The position numbers and the translations under genes are program-made. Positions 26,301 through 41,300 of a stretch of DNA of 64,000 nt are shown piece after piece. Numbering within the stretch: the first letter of the stretch is position 1; every line of letters begins with the position of its first letter. The stretch spans positions 1,301,495-1,365,494 of the forward strand of contig VXAI01000097.1 of NCBI GenBank assembly GCA_013399305.1. Reading direction: 5' to 3'. This DNA is from Rostratula benghalensis. Its lineage: Eukaryota; Chordata; Aves; Charadriiformes; Rostratulidae. The notes under the pieces were generated by a model, which was not told the DNA's origin, ran no database searches, and worked only from the letters and a program-made list of their open reading frames with translations.

Positions 26301-29300
26301 CCAAATTAAAAAGGGCTTCAAATACTCTTTCAAAACATTACTGAAGGCAATTCAAATCTCCTTCTAATTCCTCACGTGTCTGACGCAATTGCCACATCGA
26401 GCACAGCTGCAGTTATGTTCAAGCTAACACAACTTCAAGTTCAGTGCCACCAAAAGTAACCCCTTATTACTTTAACAGAAAATAGGTTCATAGAAATAGT
26501 TCATAGGTTGAGCCTGTAGATCTTAGAGAAAAGATAGGCTTATGCTGTAGTGAGAACCTTCTGCTCAATTCCCAGTTGAAGCTTTAAGTATCTGCAACTT
26601 CCCCCATGGGAATCTGTTCATTTTGTCCAGTCTACCCTCCAAGATTTACAAGTAGTTCCCATTAACCCTTTCATTTTTTTTCCAACCCTGTCATCTTTAT
26701 GCCTTTTACGTGAGCCCACACATTTAATTTGCAGGGATATTTGAGTTTTAAAAAAGACCCAAAAGATAGGATTTCCCAGAAGCCTTATAGCTGACAGTCT
26801 AAAGAGCTCTGCTAATGGTTCATCATGAACTTGTCCTCTGCACAGAGCAATTGCATTATCCAGTCTTTTTCTACTGTATTATGTATCCAGAGATGGTTTT
26901 CAAAATGAACACAACCAACAGTATCAAGCACAATGAAAATGCTTTGAAATGCTGCATTATTTATTCATGTAGGGCTTGCTTTCTCTAAACTCTAAATTCT
27001 CCCTCTAAAGATCACATGAAGTTTTAACACATTAAGTCTAGACTGTAGCAAGTCAATTATTTATAGTGTTTACCCATTGCAAGCCCAATAATCCTGTAGG
27101 GCAAAAAGCAGGATGCAATAAAAGCTGCCCATAGAGCAATGTAGAGCTTCTGTGTTATTTCTGGCTGGACCCACATGAACAAGCTGAAAAAAAAATAAAA
27201 AAAATTATTACTCGTGTTCCAGACATTGGTCAAGTCTTGTTTAAGAAGAAAAAACAGAGATTCATGTCCGATAACTTACTTTTTAATTTTTTCCAGTATG
27301 TCTGCCATCTTGCCAAAAAGGTTCTGCATAAGAAGCAAGAGCATTAAAACCAAGTCCCGTATTATTTTGCAGTTTTATCCACGTAAGAGAAACCAAGAGA
27401 GTTATCTTACTGAATAAGTAATTCCTAGAAGTGATTTCTTAACTCATTTTTAGCCATTTATGTACTTCACAGCTGAGTAAATACACAAAAGAATAGCAAC
27501 ACTCGATGACTTCCATCTCATTTAACACCCTTGTTCTGTAACTAATGATTGATAGAAGTGAAGATGATATTTGACCTCACTATCCCGACTGGCAAGTGTT
27601 TACATCACTGCAAAAAGTTTAAATTTTAGATTTGCAGCTTAATTTAAGAGCTTCTGTCAGTAAGCCATGAAATGGGAACTTTCTTCACACATTTTGAGCA
27701 CTGGAATTTCAGGAAATGGTTACTGAGTTCATCAAGTGTGGGATTGTTAGCTTCTTTGGAAGCACACCACTACCTTTTTTTATAATACAACCGTGGAGTT
27801 ACTAGATTCTACTTAATTCCAACAGCTGTTGTTGCAAATTGACTGCTGCTCAGGACGAAAAGGGTTATATGGCCATCTTCTCTACCCGATTCTTGCTGTC
27901 TCAGCACCTGTAAATTTCATCTTCCCAACAGATTTCCAAAGGTGTTTGTATAAACATACGCACCACCAGCAGCAGTAGGGAGAGGAGTGTACATGGTCAG
28001 CAAGAGAAAGATAAGCTACTTCAGCAGCAGGACATTGGTACCCATGGCACAAGGTCATGTTTAACTGGATGGTTGGGTCCCTCAGCTGCTAGGGTCACCA
28101 AACTGATGGAGCTGGGAGAAAACTTTCCCTCACAGTCTCCCATACAACTAGTAGATTTCAAGGCTGGTGAGGTGTGGGGTGGAGGTGTTTAAAAAGGGCT
28201 GTTTCAGAGATGCCGTACAAACTGTTGCATTAACACACCTAAACAGACAGTAGCTTTCAGAGAAATCTTGAAGGAATTAGATTTTGTGACTAGAAGATTT
28301 GGGATACAGATCCATACTTCCAGTACATCGGTAAGATTTGCCATCTGATCCACACTGTCAGAAGCTCATATGCATATATCAAGGGAAAAACTGTCAGAAG
28401 CTGTTTCTGTTTCCCTCCAAACCTTGCTCAGAGCCTTAAACAGAGAACCTCAACCAGTTTGCTGAAGCATCATGCTATTTCAGAAGCTCCAGAGATCCTA
28501 CTGTGATCTCTACTGCTTGTCAGGATACCTGAACAAGGGAAGTACTGCTTGTTTGAGTGTTTCACATGCTGCATAAGAAATTCCTTTGACCACTTAGACT
28601 ATGAACCTCCTTGTTTCTAAGGAAGCAGCTGGTGAGGTCCAAGAGCAGCACAGTACCTGCGCCTTCTGAGCCACATCTAGAACAAGCTGAAACTTTTCAG
28701 ACACGGTCAGGTCCTCCTTTGGGGGTTCCTTGGGCAAGAGAGAGACAATCCATTAATTTTCAGCTCAGCTGAAACTGGTATCTTACAAAACTCCTCATGA
28801 CAAGGCAACCCCTCAATGTTCTTGGCAATAGTGCTCCAACTTTAAACAGACTATATCTATATCTCTATATTTGCCAAGTTCCTCCCTTGTTTCAAACCTA
28901 CTCTTGATGCTTGCATTGCTCATTATCTTTAGTCCTCAATGCTTTTCCCCCATGGTCTATGCAAACATATTAATATGAGGCTATGAAAAATAGTAAGTCT
29001 TTGGAGTAGCACAGTTACAATAGCTTTCAGTTTATGACCAAAAGCTTGAACTGATCTATTTCTGATCTAGTACAGAAATGTAATTTTTGTTAGACATTTT
29101 ACATCTAGAACTTTTAAATTTATTTATAAATAGATTTTTGACCTTCTAGATTAACTAAATTACCCTCAAAGCAAGGCCTCAGTAAGTCTTAGTGAAAGGT
29201 CTGAAATTCAAAGAACTCCTACTTACATTAACACTTACAATCCTTCCTGCTTAAAGCAGGGTATGCAAACATTAATTTCAAAATGTTACAAAGAAAAATG

Positions 29301-32300
29301 AATGCAAGGCTTCTTGATGATCCCATAGGATCTAACTTGTCGCAAGCTGGCATATTAACATTGATTCCAGAAATGTGATTCAAGTTTGGAGTATTTTAGA
29401 GTGAAACACACAAATTTAAGAGTGCTATTAGGAAAGATTTCCAAATTGCAAGAGAAAGAAAAAAAATGTAGTGTTTCTGTTTGCACCTCACTCTTCCTTC
29501 CTTTCACAACTACCCACAGAAACATAGAAAAAGGTTTTAAAGGTGCAACTTTTAACGTAGGCAAACAGGCCAATCCAAGCAAAGACCTACCACGGGTTCA
29601 GAAACTTCAGGCACGATGCTCCACTGTATTCTCCAACCCCTAGAAGTTATGGAAATAGTTAAAGAGAGCAAGTACTTCTCCACCCGCCAACATGGATTTT
29701 TTGTAAAAGGTTACAAAGTAGGTTTCTGCAATAAGCCCTTGTGGCTTAAAAGAATAATATAATAATTCCCAAATCAACAAAGAGCCCACAACATAACAAC
29801 AGCACAAATGGCCAACCACAGAGAGCTTTAAAAGTATATACATGCAAAAAAATAAAATAAAATTAAAATAGCCAGGTAGATATACAATTACTGCGTGAGA
29901 GATTTACAACAAAAATTGAACTCTGTGCACAGAGTGAATAATTAAGAATACCTCTTTCCTGGTTTTTTATGTGAACAGAATTACATAAAATTCTTCAGGA
30001 GCCTATTTGCTTCTAGCAATTTTCAACGAACAGAGTGTCAGACAGTAAGTATAAATTAAGAAGTGAGAAAAATATTTTAAAATATGCACATTAAGGTCCT
30101 CTGCACCATTTTAAAGGGGAAAACACCATCAGCCTAAAATAGCATTTTAAAAAGTTCCTCTCAGTGCAGAAAATGTACATTAAATAAAAGAGTCTTAATT
30201 TTTAATAGAGACTGAATTTACAAATGGAAGATATGCTGGATAAAGTATGCCAAGAGTTACCAAAAAAGGAAAAACTGCAATTTTAAGCCTAGGTGAAAAT
30301 TCTCCCCAGGGAAAAACAGCAGGCTTCAATATTTAAGGTGACACTCTCTAACCACCTTGAATGCTGCAGAATTTTGGTTTAGAATTTTAACATGCTGAAG
30401 GTTTTGTCTGAGAACATCCAGCATCTTTTATGATGATTCAGCTCACAGGACATGAAGATAATTTGTTAGAATACTCAAGAATTAGAGAAATTGAGTACTA
30501 AAATTAGGAATATTAGAATATGTGTTTCACTTTGTTAGACTTAACTCACAGCATTAGGAAAGGTAACAGTTTACAACTCAACGCAAGAATAATAAAACAT
30601 CTTTCCAGCAAAACATTACAAGATTAATCTAGTATTTAAATAAATACCTGGCTATGAGGTAATTTAGGGACAACCTCAAAATTGCTAAAAATAAGAACAT
30701 AGGAATGGCCCAGCCATGCCATACAGCATTCATGTAAATCTGCAGATTAAGAAGAAATAAAAAAAAAAAAAGAAAAAAGAGAGGTAAATTACAAACTGAG
30801 GTACAGTGAGCTGCATGAAATACTATTGCCTGCTGCACTGTTGGATTCAGAATCACGCCATTCAGATCACATAAATTAATGAATTTTAGGCACCCCATGA
30901 CTAGCAACAGTATTGCATTCACAAATGTTAAATTGAAACTAAGATTAAAACAAACTTCCAGTGACAACACTTAACTAGCTCTCAGCTGCTTGTGTGAGGT
31001 TATTGAGTATTTCCAACACTGCAATTAAATAAAGGAGTAGGTAGGGCGAAAAAAAAAAGTAAACCCTAAAATCTGTGAATGTGCTTTGTGCCCATGATAT
31101 GGTCTAACCTCAGCTAGGGCAGTTGAAGCAAAGGTATAATAGAAGAGTTATAACAATTAACCCCACACAAGGCAACGGGATAAACTCTCACTTTAGTACT
31201 TCAGGTCAACTAAATCCCAATTTTTTACCAAGCTTGAAATGATTGCAGGAAAACAGGTTTTATTTTACCTAACAATTACAAAACCAAAGTGCTTCCAAAG
31301 GTATTCTGTTCCTATCCAAGCTTCTGAAAATACAGAGACTACAGCCTTCCTGCTGAGGCTTTTTACTGATAAACCCCCAAATGAAGTACTGCTCCAGCTC
31401 TGAGGTCCCAGGGCTTTCTGAGCAACAGCTGAAGCTCCTTCTTTCATCTTTTATCTGAAGAATGGGTTTGTCAGGAGCACCAAGAGAAATATCAGTAGAT
31501 TAGGAGAAGGGACAGACACAGAGCACAAAGAGGGGGAAGTCTCTTCCTCAATATTCCTTCAGCTGTGCCGCTCAATGTAGCATTAAATAAGGCTCTGTAA
31601 CTTACAGGGAAGGATCATTTAACAAAAAGGTGTTTGATATTTTACCAAACAGGGTCATTCTACAACTGCAACTACCAGTAATCATTTCCTTCAATATCAA
31701 AATATTTCATAGGCACTGTGACCAGAAGAGTTTAGATAATTTCATTAACAATTAGAAGGAAACCAAATCAAAACTGCTAAATAGTTATGTTGCTTTATAT
31801 CATGCAAACTTCCTTACATAGCACATGAATACTTGAATTTAGCTCACAAACCCTATTTTTGCCCACGAAACGACACCCAAACCAATGCACTTTGTTTCTT
31901 ATCGATAAGTATGATCCTAATGAATGGGAACCAGCACTGATGGTGAATTACATCTTCTTATCAAACAGAGCCACTGTCACCATTACAGCCCTAAGAACAA
32001 GGGATGTTGGCAGAAGCTGAAGTAACCATCAAATTACATGACTGGGAGACAGGAAACAGGAACTGAGAGAACAATGCTCAGATCATTCTAAGTTATTTTA
32101 ACAGTTAGAAAACTATGCTACAATAAACCCAAAATACACAATTTAAGTAGCTTTGAAATACAACTGAAGTGACAACTACTGGTGTTTTGTGTTAAAAGGA
32201 ATGACACTATTTGATTTGACTTAAACTGCAGCATAACTTCTACTGAGTTATGGCAGTTTCAGTGAATTTCAGTAAAAAATGCATTTTAGAACTCTTACTA

Positions 32301-35300
32301 ATCCCAGGGGAACAGGATAACTTACAATAAAGGCAATAGCAGAAGTGTAGATAGAATACCAGTCTGATAAGGCAGAAAGATTCTTCACAAAATTAGTAAC
32401 AGGTTTGGCACCTCTCTCTAAACAGAAGCAGAGAAAAACACAACTGTTAGAAATAGCTGGCAATGGTTAAATAACTTGTAAATGACAAGCAACCAAACTA
32501 GAAAATGAATAGGAATATTCAATACATGTATTGATAAAAAGGCTTACCCAAATTAAGAAAAACAAAACCCACCAATGTAACTGAACAACTTGGCCTCGGC
32601 CCATCGATCCAACCTGTCTGAATCCCTCTGTACAGCCTTCCTACACTCAAGCATGTAGATACTGAGGGTCTACTTGGTCCCATCATCTACATCGCTGATA
32701 AAGATACTAAACAGAACTGGCCCCAGTCTTGACCCAGGGGAACACCATTTGTGACCAGCCTCCAACTAGACTGAACTCCATTCATCATCACCTCTAAAGC
32801 TTTTTTCAGCATGTGGGCAAGCTAGCAGGGGGACACAAGAAAACAGGAAAGGGCTGTTGCAAGACCTTTGCTGTCTCTGTTGGAACACATGGGTTTTGCC
32901 TTCCCTGATGAGAAGAGAGGACGCTGCTTGCACAGAGGGCCCCAGGAGTACCCATCCTCATCTGCTGCACAGCTCATAACTTTCAAAGGCTTTCCCCTCA
33001 AGAGATCCTGTGACTTGCTGTCCTAGTTTGTTTGGCTTGAAATTCAGCTATCCTTGATACAATCCTTTTGGGAAGTGATTAAACAACTAGGACTAGATTT
33101 CCTTGAGCATCAGCAATGCGACAAAAGCAGCAGATGAACTAAGTGGAAGGCCATGTTTGAGGCACGGGAGGAGGTCACAGACTCAAGCATTTCTCCACCA
33201 TCCAACACTGAACCTGCAGGGAAGGTCAACATCTGGAAACTACTGTCAACAACACAGATTTTGGAAGAAATCGAGGGTCTGAGAACTCTGATTGCGTCCT
33301 CAGGCACCCCTGGACAACAGGGATCTAAATTTTGTGGCTCAACGAGTGGAAGTTTAGCACCACCCAAAGCTCAAGCTTAATACCGCTTTTTTAAAAGCTA
33401 TTCTTGGCTGCACAGAACTTTTGGAGGGCTTACCTGCTTTCTTTAACCCACTATCTTGCATCCTCCACCTTCCAGAATAATTTACCAGCTATCCAAATGC
33501 AAGCCACACTCAGGGTATTCATCATCCAACCCGTCCTTCTTTGAAAGCATAAGCTAACAGACTAGCACGTCAACTATAAGCAGGCTCAGACATAAGTGTA
33601 TGAGCACTGTTACTTTTGCCATTGGAAAAATTCTCTCTTCTCAGTTATTACGTGTTTACACATTAATTAACCTGACATTTTTAGTTCAAAGATTAAAGGC
33701 AAGCTTCTACCACTGCTCCTCTAAGTTACTCGGCACTCCAAACACTAACTCATGATTTCAGAATGATTTCTGTGTATGAACTGACAGAAGTATTTCAAAA
33801 CACTGCATTTCAAAATCCAGCAATCCCCCCGACAGGGTTACTAGGAACTTCCAGAAAATAAAATACTGCTAAGTACTTACTTAATCTTCTCATATTTTCA
33901 GTCAACCTGAAAAATAATGGATAGAACCAACTTGTTAAATAGGAAAGTAGTGCTCAGTTGTGTACCTTTGGTCCCTGAAACACCACTCACAGCTACAAAT
34001 TACATGCTTGTGCATAAAGCTACATTCTTGCCTGTTACAAAATGTGTTTCTAGTAACTAATGCAGCCTACCTTACATCCGATCAAAAACTGAAATGTAAA
34101 AGCTCCCCAGTGTAATCAAGACTTTGTTCACAGTTTTTGAGAGGCATATGACACAACCTGATAAATAATATAATTCTTTTTCTACCTCAGACAGCAGATA
34201 AGCTTCAGATTTCATGTTTTGGCTGAAGCATTCACAAGCCTTTTGAGATGGTGCTGTACTTTCAGTTTTATTACTTCCAATGCACACATTTGCTCAAACC
34301 ATGTAAGAGGTCGTGGAAAGAAAAAAAAAAAAAAAAAGAGAGGGAAAAAAAATGCAACATGTAAAGAAGCCAGTGATTTCTCATGATCACATTCAAGATT
34401 TACCTTCTAGCACTAAGTGGCTCTTCTGTTTCCACTGTATTCTCTTCTGGCTGAAATCTGAAGTCCTCAACATACTCCCCAAATTTGTCACAAAACCACT
34501 TCTGGAGTCTCGAACAGACTGTGTGACTACGCTTATCTATTAAAAAACAAGAAGCACTAAGTATCAGGGTAAAACTAGAAGACAACTTCATACAAAGCCT
34601 TCCTCTGTTCCCTCAGGCCATGCTTTGCTGGGAAGCAGACTTGTACAACTGTCCTGTCCTTCACCAAAAACTCTTCATGGAAATTCACTGTGCAGTTTCC
34701 TTCTGCCGCTGCACAGAAACCCTGACTGCACCCAGGCTGGTAAAATAAGACTAAAGGTGACTCCTGCTTTGCTCTAAGTATCATGGAAGTATCCTTTTCC
34801 CAGAAGTAGAGAGATTACTTAAGCATCCTAACAAATGAGAACTTTTAGCAAACACTGTAAAAACATTTTCTGGTCAAGAGGTTCCTGTAAACAAAAGACT
34901 GATGTAAATCTCTGCACTCCTATTGTGCTGAAGGGTCACCTTGAGAAAAGCAAATGAAAAGCAAAACACCCCTGAGCAGAGAGCAGGACAACCAACTTGC
35001 AGACACATGAATTTGACAGGAAAGGGAAGGGGAAACTTAAGCAAGATTGTGCAGGAGGCATTTTTACTACCACTTTCCAACCATTTGCAGGCTGTTAAGC
35101 CTCTGTGTGTGCGTGTGTGTGTGCGTATACATACACACAAAAAAACGTGCACTTTCTTTTTTCTAAAGCCAGGCTTCAGAAATTACACTGCACATGCCAC
35201 TTTCTATATATGGAATATATAGTCACAACACTGCCTGGAAAGTCTTATATGGCAAAGTAATGAAGCGATGAACACTTTCTGTGTGTCTGTTTCAGTGGAA

Positions 35301-38300
35301 AAACGTAACATAAACATATGGGTATATGGAAATAATATGAGGATAAAAGCCTTTGGTAGTGCAAAAGTGAGCACAAAACAGTTTCCTTTTGCTTTACCTG
35401 TAACTCAATAAAATCACTGTCTAGAAAGAATAAAGAGATTGTTCTTTGGAAAGGTAGGTCAACACAGCAACATCACAAAAAGGACACTTGTCACAATTAT
35501 TCCAGGTACAGAACTCCGTAAAATTAAGATACGATTAAACAGAGGCATGAAAAGATTTATCAGCCAATAGCTAAAATGATGATTTTAAGTATATGAGAAA
35601 AAGCAACTGGTGTAAAGAAAATAGAATTAAACTATTAACGTATGAGTGGTACCTAGAAAAATGAGAAATTTAGTGACAATTCACAACTGAGAGAACAATT
35701 TCACTTGAAAATAAAAATTATGAAGTAGCTTCCCACATAGTAATAATTCTGATAGTACTCAGAAAGAAATTCTGAGTGTACGAGACAAAAAAAATAGCAG
35801 GTTGTAGGTCACATAACAAAGTATTGACATAATGGAGCACAGAGGAACAACTTCAAATTTAAGCTGCAGATCTGAAAGCCTAAGTCTCAATCAAGAGCTG
35901 TGGCAAGGAAAGCTTAAGTGTACTAAAAGACTAAGATTCTGAGAACCTGCCTGTTACCTTAGTTCTTTCAGAAATACTATCTTATAAGCAGTAGCTTGAG
36001 TAATGTAGATGCCTCCGTAGGTGTCCAAAAAATGAGAAACTCTTAAGCTTATTCCTTCTCCAGAATGATTTTTTTCTTTTAGAAAACTTAAGTAAGAATA
36101 CGGTTAATGACATAAAAGAGCTTTTACAGTTGGAAAACAAAATAGAATACAACTTCTATGTATTAGACTTCTTTTCTGGTAAGTCAAATGAAGTCAGACA
36201 ACAGGTTTCATTACAATCCTAAAAGCTTGAAAACAGACATTGGATTCCTTGCTCAGGTGCAGAAAGCCAGCCACAAAAAGTAAATGCAGAATCACGCACA
36301 GAGAGGCAAGCAGTTGCTCAAATGGTCTTTCATACTTGTTTTCTTCAGAAGCCTGCTTAAGGACCCAGCAAGTTCTTCAGCAAGGTTTGATCTTCAAAGG
36401 ATCAAAAGAAAGGGTTGAAAAAAAGTCCTGAAAAAAGACCTGCTAGTAGAGATCTGGGCAAGATTACCTGTTCCATTAGCTTGCGCCTGTGGCTTTGCAG
36501 ATTGCTGAGCTGCAGGCACCTCTTCTGTCCTACAAAGGAAACAGAAACAATGTGAAATGCTACAGATGAAGATTTTTTTTCCCCTTCTAAGTAAAGGAAA
36601 CACTGGAACTTCTGGGGTTTCCATAGCTGAGATAATACAAGATAACAAAGGGGAGGGGGAGAGGGAGGGAAGGCAGTTTATGCTGTTTTGCAAAATTCAA
36701 AATATTCATTGCACTTCAGACCCAGGGAAACACCATCTGCTGGAAAGAGAGGTGTGGTTTAGCCATTTCCTGTCACCAACAGCTCAATATCATCATACAG
36801 CTATTAAATAATTTACTATCAAATTTGGTGCATTACTTATACTTTTGTGTTGTATATCATTCCAATGCCAGCCAGGAAAAGTCTTCAGAGCCCTGACTTT
36901 TCCAACAGTAATAAATGAAAAGGGATTCTGTATTGCAGGCTGATAACCACAGTACTAGAACAAAACCACAGTTTAATGCATGAACCGTGAATTCTGCCAT
37001 CATTACCGGAGCCAAACACCACTCAACTTCACATTGAGAGGACCAGGTGTCAAGACTTATTTAAAATGTTATGTTGTAAGGTCCGGAAATGCACAGATAT
37101 CAACCAATTTTAAAAATACCTTTATAAAAACTTATGAAACTGAAATAACCATCTGAAAAACTGAAGCAAAAATGTTCTAAAAATAAACGGCAAGTAGCAA
37201 GCATCATCGGTCTCATCTTTCAAAACGAGTCAAGAATAATATTCTCATCCATTAAAAGTGAACAGATTTTGGAAAACACAAATCCTTTTGCCATTCTGCA
37301 CACGTGCAAGGCTTCAAATTACATTTGCACTATCCACAGCCTCCAACTGCCAACCTGTCTTGAGAACACTTTAGGCTTCAGTCCAAAAGTCTTCAGCCAT
37401 CCATGTAGATATCCTACAGAAAGATTTTTTTTCTAATGAAGCAACAGCTTTGGCAGCATGACACCAGATGCAGCAAGCTTTACTTGACAGGGAGTTGTAC
37501 AATTGAAAACATTACTGCTTAAACCAAAAACATGTTGGTTGTGCTGTTCCATTATCACTCATTTATTAGATAATATAGGTGCTTTCAAACATTCCCTTAA
37601 TCTTTTGCTCCCCAGGAAGGGAACCAAGTGGGATGCCAGTCAGCAAATGGATAGCAAAACGAGGGATCTCACTGTGCTGGACAGACCACAGCTACATAGA
37701 TGGATATAAAGTTCTCTCTCCTGCTGTTCCTCTAGAAAGTACATTAGGGAAAGATCTCACTGTACTGTCTGCACATGGAAAAGGTCATTACTAATGTGTG
37801 CTGTCTCAACATCAGCCTACATCAACAAGTATGATGGAGAAATTACAGAACTAATTGCCCCCATTCTTAAGCACTCCCCGTATTTAATGAGCTTTCCACA
37901 TCCTTGCTCATTTCTAAAAGGACATTTAGAAATAATTTAATGATTTATAAATTATAACTGGACATCTATCTGCGTGGAGAAGCTGAATTCAACCATTTCT
38001 GCTTTCAAAGCTACTTGCTTTCACACCTTTTCAGGACTTTTCCACAAAAACTCTGTATTTGAAGCAACTTCCTTTTCAAAAGCCACCTGAAATTCCACCA
38101 GTTTATTTTTTCCTAGCTAAATTTTAACTTTGTTTTCTGTGTTGTTTTTCCGAAGTTTCTACGTTTCTGCTTTCTATGAAGTTTCTATCAGTTCCCCACT
38201 TAAAACCCCCTTCTCTCCTTGCTCATTCCCCCACATCCTTTCATCTCCTCCATTTCAGGCACCATCTCTCTTCTAAAGACAGAGCCATTAATGCAATTAA

Positions 38301-41300
38301 GTTTGCACCAACTATCATACAGCAGGTTCTTGTATTTCTCTATCTGCACATCAGACTGTTATACCATAAAGGTGGGTATTTTCACCTGCAATCTGTCACT
38401 GCTTGTCATTGAAGCTGAAGACATACTTAAGCAGAAAGGAGACAGTAATTCACAAGCAGGTTTACACAGGTAGGAGCCAGTTACTCAACCAGCTCCAGCT
38501 GTGCAAAGTCCCTGGGGGGGTGTCACACCTGAAAGGCTGCAGTGACGGAGCCAAGATGGGATCCCACCACCACCAGCGCCTTCAGGATGGGTCTTCCTTT
38601 GACATGCTGAGATATATTTTCAGAAGCAGCACAGCGTCATTACTCCCCATGTTGCTTGGGAAAAAATCCAAAAAAACTCATCAAGAAGCAGAGTTGGATG
38701 GCAGCCTCACTGGACTCTATTGGGAACACATGATGGTTTGGTTTTGGCCCTTCTTGGTGCTTTTTTTGTTTCCTTTTTTTGGCAATGTCTTACTTGCCAT
38801 CTGCCTGTTACTCCTTCCCGGTGAAGAGCCTGACCTTTAAGAATCATCAGGTTAATGACAGCTCATTACTACACCTGTGAATCAGGTTATAATTAGTCAC
38901 TTTGGACAGATTTGGGCCAGGAAGCTCAGAATTCATTGCTTAGGCTTGCACACCCACTGGGAAGCTCAATCCCCAAAACCAGGTCACGTTGAACCAGCCA
39001 GCAGATCAAGACCACTGACAGAGGGGAGGAATTATCTTTCCTACAGCTTCTGAACCTCTCTTTGTGCCAGAGATCAGCTAAAAGGCTGGAAAACATAAAT
39101 GGTCCCTGGAACAACACAAAAGGTTGTGTTTCTATAGGGGCTTCCCAACTGTAGCCAGCACCACAGGAAAAAACAAGCGGTATGAACTCCTCTGGGACAA
39201 CTTTTTCCACCCAGAGAAAAGGGTGTGATTGGTAATACCAACAGATCCCCATCCTGAGGTTAGGTCATGTTTATGCTAAAGACAGAACCCATTTCAAAGC
39301 ACAGGCTGATTAAAACAGAGAAAAGCAAGTACAGCCAGTGGAGAAGACAAATACAAATGTGCCAAATCTTGTTTTTTATTTTTTTTTAATATATACCAAA
39401 GTCAGGGAAGGAAGACTGTTAGAGCTGTTCATGACTAGCAGATGTGCAGCATTCAAAACCAACCAACACATTGATGCAGTGTCCTCTCAATGCTGCCCAA
39501 CAGAGCAGCATCAAGGGATTATTTTTGTAGCTGCAGGTAAGAGACAAAAGTTAAGGGAGCCTTGACACTGGAGGCCATTCACCTTAACCAGTCATTTTGG
39601 TTTCATGTATTTTTGGCCTTGAACATGGTTGCGAGTTCAGGCGTATGCCAATCAACAGACTCTCCCCAACAACTGCGTGAAGGCCAGACCTGCTGCACAC
39701 AAACAGGTTCAGTCATTGCTGGGATGTTCTCAAACATACTACAAGCAATTTTCCCAGAGGCTGACTTGAGTACTGAGTTCACAAGTAACCTATCATTCTT
39801 TTGACAGCTGTGGTAGAAGCCAGTCAAGGCTGTCCTATCTTTCTTACTGCTCAAAGCAACATGAATGTGTATGCACTTCCATCAAAAGCACTTCACAACC
39901 TCAGAACTAAAAAAATAAGTATAAAGGAGGTAGTTTCACAGCCAGATTTAAAGACTAATCACTTGAACATACATGGCTTTTAGCCTGAGGAGCTGTCAGA
40001 AAACCGAGTTAAAACATTTTCATATGTTTCGCATCTCCTTCCCATTAAAACACACCAAATGTTTCAGAGGCCTTTGTCCTCCTCACCAGATACTCCCACA
40101 TTTTACATGGATAGTAAACTGGTAGTTTCAGATATAAAAGACAAGGTTTCAGAAGAAATACTCTCAGCCTATAGTTGTATGAGATCTAAATCATGGGTAG
40201 AAAATAAAATAATTTAAAAGTAAAGTCTTGGCAGAAGCTACTTTACAAGCAGCAGCCTGTCACCAAATCTACTAATTTAAAACTAAAGATAGGCACCAAG
40301 TTGTGCCAATGGGGTACACCAGCAATCCCAGCATGGCAGCCAGATGAGAAACTTCTGACCCAGGTTCTTGCTACCTGTGTGGAATCCCAGCCTACTGGAG
40401 ATCCTTACAGGTAGGAATGCTTCCAGCCTCCAGAGCAAGCTCATGCTGAGGCATCTTCTCAGTGGTCAGCCATACTCAAAACATCTCTTGTGTGGAAGAC
40501 AACATTATTCAACAAGAGGCCAGGAATAGTTAACCAAGAAAAATGGTACAGAAGCAATAGTGACTTATGCAGAAGCACTGTCTATTTTCTCCTCTTAAAA
40601 ATAGCTCACAATGATACTAATAAAAAGGTTTGTATAAGCTACAGCTTGTTGGTAGGTGTTGTTGCAAAGCTTCTTTTTTGTTTTGTTTTTTTTTTTTTTC
40701 TTTTCTGTGTGATGGAGCTATCTTATAATTTGTAAAATAAGGCAGCAACAAGCCCACAATTACACTAAACAAGCATTGCTCACACAGACTATTCCAAATT
40801 ATTTATGCATTGTTCCACTAGCAAAATGTCATAAGCTTCAGCTGCTGTTCCAAATGCTGAGCTGTCCCAAAGAGCATCTGTGGAAAACTTCAGCTGAGGC
40901 CACTGTGTTTCTGAACACACAGACATACACACAATGAGCACCGTGACAAATGAAACCACGAAGCATCCTCTCCTTCCACTCGTCCCTCCAAACAATTCAA
41001 TGAAAGACTTCCATGGCCTTCACTAAAAAAAAAATTAATTTTTTTTTAAATCTACATTGTTAATTAGCTCATTGTTTTCTCCTTGCTGAAAACTCTGGAA
41101 CAGGTATTTATACAGCTACGTGTATTGATCTACTGCACAAACACTTCTGAATACCACAATGATTAAAATAATTTCTTCCTTATTAGCACAACACAGTTTG
41201 TTTTTCATTATTAGTTCGCTTCTGTAAGCAAAAAGAAGAGTACATGCAAACATGCTTACATGCATATCTATTTAAAGATTATCTGAAAAAAATAACTGAG

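Larger units (their letters stand above)
25837..30647 (-). other. GRAMD4 introns 7-11
   Basis: Introns of 1,237, 96, 1,333, 862 and 1,008 bp. Apart from the exons listed, I see only AT-rich sequence and short simple tracts. The 96-bp intron (27184-27279) is almost entirely splice signals, with a long pyrimidine tract. Confidence 0.75.
30740..36467 (-). other. GRAMD4 introns 3-6
   Basis: Introns of 1,586, 1,463, 497 and 1,931 bp. They contain one CR1 piece (about 32604-32792), an A run at 34319-34337, and a TG-rich microsatellite at about 35104-35140. No other genes seen. Confidence 0.75.

Noticed and set aside
30629..30970. 113-codon minus-strand open frame as a separate membrane protein
   Set aside because: It is exon 30648-30739 of GRAMD4 read through its upstream intron. 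The splice sites and family match define the true exon limits.
38403..38840. 145-codon plus-strand open frame ending in a hydrophobic Phe/Leu stretch
   Set aside because: The hydrophobic end comes from a T-rich low-complexity run. There are no conserved motifs or splice support.
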